The position numbers and the translations under genes are program-made. 43,261 nt of DNA from Rhizobium sp. P40RR-XXII (GTDB lineage Bacteria; Pseudomonadota; Alphaproteobacteria; Rhizobiales; Rhizobiaceae): NCBI RefSeq assembly GCF_012641405.1, contig NZ_JABAII010000029.1:1-43261 (forward strand). Reading direction: 5' to 3'. The notes below the pieces were generated by a model, which saw only the letters and a program-made list of their open reading frames with translations, ran no database searches and was not told the origin of the DNA. Below are positions 33,480-43,261 of this stretch, one piece after another. Position 1 is the first letter of the stretch. The number at the start of each line of letters is the position of its first letter.

Positions 33480-34048
33480 TATAGCTCCTTGAGTGCCGTG
33501 GCGGTTTCGGAGAGGATTTCGTCGGACAGGCCCCGTTCGCCGACTGCTCGTGCCATGGCAAGGGCACCAACTAGCGCGCTGAGTATCAAGCAGGCGCGAC
33601 GTCGATCAGCAGCGGCATCCGTTCCCAGCGTCAACCCGGCCAGTTGCTCAAGGTACCGCTCGACCTGGCGTCCGTAAGCCGAGCGGGTTCGAACATCCGC
33701 GCGTGAAATGTCTTCGGCCAATCCAGCCACTGCACATCCGGCCTCAGGGTGGGCGCGGTGGGCTGGACTGAGGTAGTCGTCGACGATTGCTTCGAGCGCC
33801 CGTTTACCCCCCTGATCGACCGCAGCCACGGTCCGCGCACTTCCCTGAGCCAAGGCTCGTTCCACCGCAGCGGCGACCAGTTCATCTCGGGAGTTGAAAT
33901 GACGGTAGAAGCCGCCGTGGGTCAGGCCGGCTTCCTGCATCAGCTCCGCCACTCCGACACCGTTTATGCCACTGCGGCGCATTAGTGCCGCAGCGATGTT
34001 GACGATTCGATCGTGGCTTGCCGCCTTGTCAGCTTTCGAACTACCCAT
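33479..34048 (-). CDS. TetR/AcrR-family transcriptional regulator
   Basis: A 189-residue TetR-family repressor. The helix-turn-helix VGVAELMQEAGLTHGGFYRH with FNSRDELVAAAV is at about 31-62; the C-terminal ligand domain resembles the group where PEAGCAVAGLAEDI is followed by ..LVGALAMAR. ATG 34048 has GGAGG six bases before it. It follows the enoyl-CoA hydratase-like gene by about 120 bases on the same strand and probably regulates it. The ligand is unknown. Confidence 0.92.
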   Translation of the reverse strand: MGSSKADKAASHDRIVNIAAALMRRSGINGVGVAELMQEAGLTHGGFYRHFNSRDELVAAAVERALAQGSARTVAAVDQGGKRALEAIVDDYLSPAHRAHPEAGCAVAGLAEDISRADVRTRSAYGRQVERYLEQLAGLTLGTDAAADRRRACLILSALVGALAMARAVGERGLSDEILSETATALKEL

Positions 34049-34167
34049 GAATGACCTCCAGCGCCGATGCGACACCAGTTATATCCGAACGAGTTCGACG
34101 ACAACCAGCTAAGGCGAACATACGCCAAGGCTTCGGCCTCACTAGAGGGGAACCGCTGTTGGTTTCA

Positions 34168-35001
34168 TCAGGAATCGGTGCTGAGATTGCCGAGGTGATA
34201 GCCCATGCGGGCCTCGAAGTCAGCACCCACTTCGTCGCGCTTTCGCGCTATGCGGGCTCCCCGCGCATGGACAGTCGGCCAAGAGAACGCGTTGAGGAAA
34301 ACGTCCTGTGTGTACATCAGATCCTCAGCGGACGGCAGGGTTCTGCGGTTGATCAGCGCCTTGGCCTCGGCGAGCGCAGGCTTGTCGAACGACGCAATGC
34401 GCCGAGCGAGGTTGTCGACGAAGGGGTCGAGCTCATCATCGGGGAGTGCGCGGTTCACCCACCCGTAGTGCGCTGCCGTTGCTGCGTCGAAATCATCACT
34501 GCCGAGGACGATTTCGAGTGCCCTTGCCCGACCGACGAGGAGTGGTAGGCGCTCGGTTGCGCCACCGCCGGGGAACACGCCTGCACCGACTTCGATCTGA
34601 GCAAAGACCGCGCGCTCCAGGCTGGCAAAGCGCATATCACATGCCAGAGCAATCTCAGAACCCCCGCCGCGCGTGCGACCCCGAATCGATGCGATGGTCA
34701 CGACCGGGGAGGTGGTCAACCGTGTGGTGGCATCGATGAACGTCGGCAGACCAGTCGGCCCCGGTGTCAGGGGAAAATCGGCAAACCGGGAGACGTCGTA
34801 GTGATTGACGAAGAAATCCGGGTCAGCACTATCGAACACGACCACCCGCAACGTGTCATCGGACTCGATAAGACCGACGATCTGCTGCAACTCGATGAGG
34901 GTTTCCGGATCGCAAAAATTCAGCGGCGGATTGTTGAAGGTCACCCGCCAGTATCCCGGCGCTGCATCGGTGATCGTGAACTGGGTCAGTAGAGCACTCA
35001 T
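34168..35001 (-). CDS. Enoyl-CoA hydratase/isomerase (crotonase) family protein
   Basis: A 277-residue crotonase-fold protein. The oxyanion-hole region IRGRTRGGGSEIALACDMRF is at about 106-125, and the second motif AGVFPGGGATERLPLLVG at about 140-157 replaces the more usual E..LG..PG.GGTQRL. The residue where hydratases carry the first catalytic Glu appears as Gly/Ser-rich (RGGGSE), so hydratase chemistry is not assured. ATG 35001 has GAAGGA upstream. With the TetR gene it forms a small unit; a 16-base palindrome lies just upstream. The substrate is unknown. Confidence 0.88.
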   Translation of the reverse strand: MSALLTQFTITDAAPGYWRVTFNNPPLNFCDPETLIELQQIVGLIESDDTLRVVVFDSADPDFFVNHYDVSRFADFPLTPGPTGLPTFIDATTRLTTSPVVTIASIRGRTRGGGSEIALACDMRFASLERAVFAQIEVGAGVFPGGGATERLPLLVGRARALEIVLGSDDFDAATAAHYGWVNRALPDDELDPFVDNLARRIASFDKPALAEAKALINRRTLPSAEDLMYTQDVFLNAFSWPTVHARGARIARKRDEVGADFEARMGYHLGNLSTDS

Positions 35002-35044
35002 TTAAAATAGTCCTTCGTTCCAGGATGTTGCGGCTGATGATCAA

Positions 35045-35060
35045 GATGATGGGCATCATC
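35045..35060. promoter_or_regulatory. Candidate TetR operator palindrome
   Basis: GATGAT (35045-35050) and ATCATC (35055-35060) are exact inverted repeats around GGGC, 44 bases upstream of the crotonase-family start. TetR repressors bind symmetric sites of this size in such positions. The assignment rests on position and symmetry only. Confidence 0.45.
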
Positions 35061-35179
35061 CTCATTGTCAACAACGTAACGCATCGATCACCGGGCAGCC
35101 GCGGCGAGATGGTTCCATAAATCAATCTTATGCCACAGTGACGTCATTTCAATGATTTGGACGACTGGTTAGTAGGGCC

Positions 35180-35199
35180 GCCGGTTCAGATCCTCTCAA
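35180..35199 (+). repeat. Left copy of 20-base near-direct repeat flanking the defence module
   Basis: CGCCGGTTCAGATCCTCTCA matches 17 of 20 positions with the sequence at 43131-43150, in the same orientation. The two copies bracket the AlbA_2, recombinase and restriction-methylation genes, which suggests attachment-site halves. Its resemblance to a tRNA T-arm is superficial (see rejected items). Confidence 0.4.
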
Positions 35200-35236
35200 G
35201 GCGTTAAATTATTCCGTGCACTTTGGTATCGTAGTA

Positions 35237-36691
35237 TCATGCCGCCCAATACGGAATATACCTCGCATTGCGCTTGCCTTGATCCGGGTCCGCCGGAGCA
35301 ATACGGCCTAGTTTGATTGACTCTGCAATCACAGCGGAAACGGCCTGATACTCTTCCGGAGCCAATGAAAAACGCTCGCGTAACGTCGCATTGCTCATGT
35401 AATCGTGGGTGAGCCACCGAAGGACGCAATGAAAAAAGCAAGCACGCAATTTTTCCGCCTTTGACATCTGGCCGAAGCCCTTCGGCGCAAACAGCACCAC
35501 ACGCATCGAATGCTCAGATGAGATGAAGTCTGGGGGAGGCAGCCGCTGCGCTTCGATTTCTATCAGGGTTTTGTCGAGACCGCCGCCGCGCTCCTCACAC
35601 AGTCCGAAAGAACGCATGGTTGCAGCAAGCTTTTCGTTTCTCGATCGACGTTCGTCCAGAATACGATCGGTGTTGATTAGGGAGTTGCCGGGATTGGTAA
35701 CCTCGATGCGGTTGTCGTAGATTTCAACGACTGGTCCAACGCCGGTTGCCATAAAGTCCTGGTGAATAAGAGCGTTCGCAATAACCTCGCGTACAGCGGT
35801 TTCCGGGAAATGCGGCACCATCCGTCGAACGCCATCGATATACCGCTCGTCCTTCGGCAGCCTCTCCATCAGAAACCGCATCATTGCCGTGAAAGCGACA
35901 GCATACCCCTTCCTGCCCTCCTGTTCGAAGTCGGAACGGGACTTATCACGGCCGGAATATTTGACAATGCGAACCGTCTTCCCCGCGATTGATGGGAAAA
36001 CCGTTACATCACGCGCTAGCATAATTGCGCCTAAGTTGGTGATGTCGAACCTTCCCTCGAGATTGTCGAGAAGGAAGCCTGCATCAACCATTTTTCGAAT
36101 GATTTCTTGATTATTTTTTGGCCTTGGCTCATCGGTCAGATCATAAATCGGATCTGGATCCAGCATAGCGAAAATATCGTCTGCCGTTACATTCGACGAT
36201 GCAACCGCAGTTTCGAAACGTCTTCGACCAGTCGCTATCCAGAGAGCACGTTCGTGTTCGGGAAATTCGGCAAGCTTCTTCTTGTTTTCGCCAATCCTGA
36301 TAAATTCCGCACCGGAAAACTTCACAGGCCGCTCGTAGGAGGGCTCAAGGGCGACGATTGAGTAAGCCAAGCCGTCGCACATAAAGTCCAGCACCTCGAT
36401 CAGCACCCGGGGCTCGACCATTCGGGCGAGCCAGTTGGTGAAATCCTCGTTGCCCTGCTTTAGTTGCTGCAGGCGGAGTTCGGTACCGACACGTCTCTTA
36501 GTCCTGTCTTCTATCCCAAAGACGAGAAAGGCACGATCTCGGCCAAGCAGCATTGCCGAGTTCGCCAGCGCCGACACGTATTCTCCGATTTCACGCGGAT
36601 CTTTATTGTTGACCTTGAACTCGAGCCACGCACTCTCACTCGGCTCTTGCAGCAATCGATTGAGAAGTGCGCAGGGATCATGAATTGGCAT
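35237..36691 (-). CDS. AlbA_2 (Schlafen-like) domain protein with GHKL-type ATPase region
   Basis: A 484-residue protein. The N-terminal AlbA_2/Schlafen domain (about 10-135) has the EFK motif in SAWLEFKVNNKDPREIGEYV and ALANSAMLLG. The middle HATPase_c_4/ATP-dependent helicase-like region (about 290-400) has ETAVREVIANALIHQDF, DNRIEVTNPG and ERGGGLDK, as in GHKL ATP-binding sites. The C-terminal part looks like a winged helix. Relatives occur as predicted regulators or nucleic-acid-binding ATPases near restriction and defence loci. ATG 36691 has AGAGG six bases upstream. It is the last of three minus-strand genes in the module; its own promoter region carries the repeated element at 36701 and 36875. 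Confidence 0.88.
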   Translation of the reverse strand: MPIHDPCALLNRLLQEPSESAWLEFKVNNKDPREIGEYVSALANSAMLLGRDRAFLVFGIEDRTKRRVGTELRLQQLKQGNEDFTNWLARMVEPRVLIEVLDFMCDGLAYSIVALEPSYERPVKFSGAEFIRIGENKKKLAEFPEHERALWIATGRRRFETAVASSNVTADDIFAMLDPDPIYDLTDEPRPKNNQEIIRKMVDAGFLLDNLEGRFDITNLGAIMLARDVTVFPSIAGKTVRIVKYSGRDKSRSDFEQEGRKGYAVAFTAMMRFLMERLPKDERYIDGVRRMVPHFPETAVREVIANALIHQDFMATGVGPVVEIYDNRIEVTNPGNSLINTDRILDERRSRNEKLAATMRSFGLCEERGGGLDKTLIEIEAQRLPPPDFISSEHSMRVVLFAPKGFGQMSKAEKLRACFFHCVLRWLTHDYMSNATLRERFSLAPEEYQAVSAVIAESIKLGRIAPADPDQGKRNARYIPYWAA

Positions 36692-37008
36692 GTCGGGCCT
36701 CTTTTATCCCCCTTATATCAGATTCGGTGGCTTCAGCAGCATTTTTCGATCAAGGCCAGCAACAATTCGGAATAAAAACAAAGCGATGCGGTAAGGCCGT
36801 CAAAGAGGTTTTTTATCCTCGTTTTGAACCAGCCTTGCTGCAGCTGCCTTGCTAAGCGCAAATTTGGCCATCCGCTTTTATCCCCGTTATATCCGAATCT
36901 AATCATGCGCGAAGGACTTCTATTATGAGAAACAATAACTTAGGTATCTAAGCGGTAGGCGGTTTATATCGTCTTGAAATTGTGCCGCCCCATAGCCCCT
37001 ATCGATGA
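36692..37008. promoter_or_regulatory. Intergenic region with repeated ATCCCC elements upstream of the AlbA_2 gene
   Basis: About 317 AT-rich bases between the recombinase stop and the AlbA_2 start. CTTTTATCCCCCTTATATCA (36701-36720) recurs as CTTTTATCCCCGTTATATCC (36875-36894); over 26 positions the copies agree at 22. A third degenerate copy, TTTTATCCTCGTT, is at 36811-36823. On the coding (minus) strand each reads ATATAA-N-GGGGATAAAAG, and the nearest ends about ten bases before the start codon. Repeated regulator-binding sites or duplicated promoters are likely. No gene is seen here. Confidence 0.5.
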
Positions 37009-39375
37009 CTAAGCGCCGCCTTCCCAAACCTGATTAAGAATCTTGGCCGCCAGTGCGGCCTTGTCCTGCGGCAGGAAACGACCGTAGTGCTGCTGCACGA
37101 CATCAGGCGTATCCTGAATGGCGTAGCTGGCCTGCTCGTACGAGCCGGTCTGTTTGAGGATATGGGTGGCGAGAATATCCCGTAGGTTATGTGGCCCATG
37201 CGGCAGCAGCCCTTTGATGGCGCCACGGCCGGTATAGGGATTGTAGATCCCATAGCGCTGGATCACAGTTCTCCAAGCCTCGTAGAACTTGGTTGAATCG
37301 TAGGCGGCGTCAATACTGGTCGTCTTCACCGTCTTGACGAACAGCGTGCCTGGATCCTTGGCGCTGCCGAGCAGCACGCCGCGATGTTTGTCGATATAGG
37401 CCTCGAGGTATTTGTAGAGATCGAGAAGATCCGGAAGGATCAGTCGGAATGGCTTCTGACCGAAAAACGATGACCCGGAATTCTTGAACGCGACCGAAGG
37501 GATGAGGACTTCCCAGCCGCCATCGCGATCGCTCCAACGGAGTTCGCCGCATTTCAGGTCCTCGAGCCGTCGCTCCGATGTCGGGAAGTGTCCGCGCGGG
37601 CAGACATGCAATTGTCGCAGGTTCTTCTGGCGAAGGCCGAGATGCAGGCCAAGGCGCAGGAGCAAGAACGATCGGACGGCTTCGGCAGCCGGCCGCGGGT
37701 ATCGATCTTCATCAGGCATGCGTTTCAGGATCTCGTCGGTTATCTTGCGGTATTCGGCGAGCGGGCTGTCGGCCTCGAGGATGCACATGATCGGCTCGAA
37801 CGGATCACGGTGGACGCGCATCACCCGCTGGATTTCCTTTGAGCGGTTGGCTGCATGCCGGTGGAACGCGTCGCAGGCGGCGTTCCAGTCTCGGGTTGCG
37901 AACTCGATCTCGTCCTGTTCGATCAGCCCTTCGATCGGCCGAACATTCTTCAGAAGTTCCGGATGTTGTCGGATCCAGCCGACGTCTGCTCGGGTGAGAG
38001 CCTGTGCCACCATCAGCATGTCCTCTTCCCACTTGGTATAGAAGCCACGCCGCTGCTCGCGCCATTGCAGGTACCAGTCCCAGACGCCCGGGAAGACCAG
38101 CAGGCCAAAGCTCAGTTGGCTGAGCGGAACGCCGCGACCTTTGACGATGCTGGAGGGGGAGGCGGCAAGTGCGACAAACATGAGGCCAAGGTGTTCGATC
38201 TTCTGGGACGCGGTTTCCTCTCCCCAGACCCCGTTTCGCTGGAAACCGATCGCCGTGAGGGTCGAAGTCTTGAAGCGGATGAGATCCGCCATTTCCATCG
38301 CGAGCCGCGGCGGTGCATCGACGACGCCTGACAGCAGGTCGGGATCGTCGAGTTCTTCAACAATATTCTGGTTACCGTTGGCGGCAGAGGCCAGAGATCG
38401 GGGTGACAGCGAACCGCCGCCATAGGTGACACCGGGAAATCGGATCGCATAACGCTGCTTGCTGGCTGCTGCCTGGTAACGGCGATATTCGGTCGAGCCC
38501 GAAATGATCACCCGGCGGACCCAGTCGAGAATCTCTTCCCGTTTGGTGAAGGGCAGGCTGCTGAAATCATCCGGCAGATGCAAGGAGATGCGACGTCGCT
38601 CGGCCGGGCTGATATCACCGAGGTCATGACCGTAGAGCGATCGCGCCTGATGCGGCAGCTTTGCCTTGAAGTATCCCTCTGACAGTCGGTAGCGTGTTTC
38701 AATGCGCCGCAGGATATCAAAGCTGGCAACCGACTGCGGCACGCGTTCGCCCTGGATCCAGGACAGAAGCGTCTTGCTGTCGAAAGTCTCTGTTAGACGG
38801 ACCACGGCACCATATAGTTGCCAGTAGCTGTCGCCGAACCGACGCATATGGTAGATCAGCGCATCCTGAAAACTCGCCGGATCGTCGGTCGCTTCGAACA
38901 ATGGATCCGGAAACGGGCTGATGGGCTTCGGAGCCGGCCCACGTTGAGCAGATGTAGTCTGGGCGAAGATGCCGTCCTTCGCGGCGCGCTGCGGTTTTCT
39001 GGTTGAGGATGCAGCCGCGGGCTTTTTGACGGGCTCAACCTTGCTTGTGCGCATAGACAGTTTCGCCGACGGAACGTCTTCTGCGACGGGTGGAGCTTTT
39101 AGCCATCGGATGATCGCATCCAATGCCGGCCGTAGCTGCTTCTTCAATTCTGCCGTCATTTCGTCTTCGATCCCGCAGTACTCTCCGATCGCGGTCCAGT
39201 CGAGCCGGCCGTTCAGGACCGGCGGTCGCTTGCGGTAAATGATCAGGCTGATCAGATAGGGGCGCACATTCTCCAGCACCCGCTTTGAGGATATCGGCGC
39301 AATACGCACCTCGCAGAATTCCGAAATTTTGCGCTGAAAATGACCTGATGAAAGATCGTGTTTGGCCATGCTCAT
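37009..39375 (-). CDS. Large tyrosine recombinase-like protein
   Basis: A 788-residue protein, about twice the usual integrase length. The catalytic part is C-terminal: R582 (GLRQKN), K631 (AFKNS), H729-N-L-R732 (GPHNLRDI) and Y764 (QQHYGRF). The residue usually His or Trp between HxxR and Tyr appears as Asp (IQDT, 755). The roughly 560-residue N-terminal part is unrecognised except for a Cro-like helix-turn-helix near 195-237 (TLLSWIQGERVPQSVASFDI) and a low-complexity linker near 100-155. A second ATG (39369) fits the upstream GGA better. It lies between the restriction-methylation and AlbA_2 genes on one strand. It could integrate the module or act as part of a defence system. Confidence 0.85.
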   Translation of the reverse strand: MSMAKHDLSSGHFQRKISEFCEVRIAPISSKRVLENVRPYLISLIIYRKRPPVLNGRLDWTAIGEYCGIEDEMTAELKKQLRPALDAIIRWLKAPPVAEDVPSAKLSMRTSKVEPVKKPAAASSTRKPQRAAKDGIFAQTTSAQRGPAPKPISPFPDPLFEATDDPASFQDALIYHMRRFGDSYWQLYGAVVRLTETFDSKTLLSWIQGERVPQSVASFDILRRIETRYRLSEGYFKAKLPHQARSLYGHDLGDISPAERRRISLHLPDDFSSLPFTKREEILDWVRRVIISGSTEYRRYQAAASKQRYAIRFPGVTYGGGSLSPRSLASAANGNQNIVEELDDPDLLSGVVDAPPRLAMEMADLIRFKTSTLTAIGFQRNGVWGEETASQKIEHLGLMFVALAASPSSIVKGRGVPLSQLSFGLLVFPGVWDWYLQWREQRRGFYTKWEEDMLMVAQALTRADVGWIRQHPELLKNVRPIEGLIEQDEIEFATRDWNAACDAFHRHAANRSKEIQRVMRVHRDPFEPIMCILEADSPLAEYRKITDEILKRMPDEDRYPRPAAEAVRSFLLLRLGLHLGLRQKNLRQLHVCPRGHFPTSERRLEDLKCGELRWSDRDGGWEVLIPSVAFKNSGSSFFGQKPFRLILPDLLDLYKYLEAYIDKHRGVLLGSAKDPGTLFVKTVKTTSIDAAYDSTKFYEAWRTVIQRYGIYNPYTGRGAIKGLLPHGPHNLRDILATHILKQTGSYEQASYAIQDTPDVVQQHYGRFLPQDKAALAAKILNQVWEGGA

Positions 39376-39552
39376 TCCGTTTCTCGCGACTTAAGTGCCG
39401 AGGGCGAGCGGAAATAGAACCGGAGCTTTAAAAATCAGTTTATCGCCTTTGGTTGCGGTTTATTTGGTTCGTGCTGGCTCTCGGCGCATTTACCCATGAG
39501 AATTAAGGCTTATAACGAAAGGCCTTGGCGATACGGGGGGAATGCCAGAATT

Positions 39553-42990
<3,438 letters not shown>

Positions 42991-43027
42991 GGAAACTATA
43001 TTGTGGATAACGAGTGAAAAAATATTT

Positions 43028-43044
43028 AACCAAAATTTTTGGTT
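43028..43044. promoter_or_regulatory. Perfect inverted repeat upstream of the restriction-methylation gene
   Basis: AACCAAAA (43028-43035) and TTTTGGTT (43037-43044) form an 8-bp inverted repeat around one central T, 38 bases upstream of the start codon in an AT-rich stretch. Such symmetric sites near restriction genes are often bound by a controller protein; no separate C protein is seen here, but the recombinase-like protein carries a Cro-type helix-turn-helix. Confidence 0.5.
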
Positions 43045-43130
43045 GAAGTTCTGTTGGGGCTGCTGAAGAGAAATGCTGCGGGGACGAAAATCAAGTTAAA
43101 TCAATAAGTCTTATGACCCTTTGGGGGAGG

Positions 43131-43150
43131 CGCTGGTTCATATCCTTTCA
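43131..43150 (+). repeat. Right copy of 20-base near-direct repeat flanking the defence module
   Basis: CGCTGGTTCATATCCTTTCA, 17 of 20 identical to 35180-35199 and in the same orientation, about 140 bases upstream of the restriction-methylation gene. If these are attachment-site halves, the 7.9-kb interval between them is the mobile unit. Confidence 0.4.
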
Positions 43151-43238
43151 CATCAGGTCTTTTGTCAATTGTTCATTCAAGTGGCATCGAATTTCTCCTT
43201 GGTGAGCGGATCCGCGGTCTGAGCCCATAGCAATTACC

Positions 43239-43256
43239 GGCCCGGTTTCTCGGGCC
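43239..43256. terminator. Possible terminator stem-loop at the window edge
   Basis: GGCCCG (43239-43244) and CGGGCC (43251-43256) pair around GTTTCT. The window ends five bases later, so a T-run or the gene it serves cannot be judged. Confidence 0.3.
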
Positions 43257-43261
43257 TATAC

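Noticed and set aside
35180..35199. GGTTCAGATCC in the left flanking repeat looks like a tRNA T-arm, suggesting integration into a tRNA gene.
   Set aside because: The invariant A58 position is G here (T in the right copy), and no acceptor, anticodon or D-arm sequence can be assembled around either copy.
39480..39530. Short AAGGC/GCCTT inverted repeat between the recombinase and restriction-methylation genes as a terminator.
   Set aside because: Only five pairs with a long loop and no T-run; too weak to call.

Overview
The window looks like an accessory region (plasmid, chromid or chromosomal island) of a Rhizobiales alphaproteobacterium of the Rhizobium / Agrobacterium / Sinorhizobium type. 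This rests on the GC-rich coding sequence, the density of ABC importers with ROK, RpiR, LysR and TetR regulators, the rhizobial style of the gene products, and the many decayed transposase and recombinase fragments. No housekeeping gene and no RNA gene was seen, so the genus is an inference.

Layout. (1) 1-3.7 kb: a detoxification-type operon on the minus strand (DODA-type extradiol dioxygenase, thioredoxin-fold GST-like protein, DoxX), a truncated quinone oxidoreductase, and a divergent LysR regulator. (2) 3.7-4.4 kb: a decayed tyrosine-recombinase fragment and unassigned sequence. (3) 4.4-13.6 kb: a carbohydrate-type ABC importer (Tat-type binding protein, two permeases, ATPase) with a Gfo/Idh/MocA dehydrogenase. 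A divergent ROK repressor and a clear inverted repeat precede it, and a chemoreceptor follows. (4) 14.1-22.8 kb: an oligopeptide-type ABC importer whose ATPase halves are fused, in one tight operon with an amidase-signature hydrolase, an RpiR regulator and a serine hydrolase. The two hydrolases resemble the nylon-oligomer enzymes NylA and NylB, including the NylB catalytic and amide-specific positions. (5) 22.8-26.9 kb: an ArgP-like LysR regulator divergent from an ACT-domain protein, a cysteine-synthase-like PLP enzyme, and gene relics (IS3 orfA, SnoaL-like, IS5 transposase, a flavoprotein C-terminus). (6) 27.3-32.2 kb: sulfite-oxidase-like molybdoenzyme, nitrilase and RidA on the minus strand, with a divergent LysR and a class V aminotransferase. 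(7) 32.3-33.5 kb: a second graveyard (IS630, DadA-like and IS481 fragments). (8) 33.5-35.0 kb: enoyl-CoA hydratase-like protein and TetR. (9) 35.2-43.0 kb: a defence or mobile module read entirely on the minus strand, comprising a MmeI-like restriction-methylation enzyme, a 788-residue tyrosine-recombinase-like protein and a Schlafen/AlbA_2 ATPase-type protein. Two similar 20-base direct repeats lie at its edges.

How it works together. Regions 3 and 4 are self-contained uptake-plus-catabolism units, each with its own regulator. Region 4 would import a short amide-linked oligomer and hydrolyse it in the cytoplasm, because neither hydrolase has a signal peptide. Region 6 could handle nitrile- and sulfur-containing metabolites. 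Region 9 is the best candidate for an integrated defence island. All family calls come from reading the sequence by eye, with no database search.
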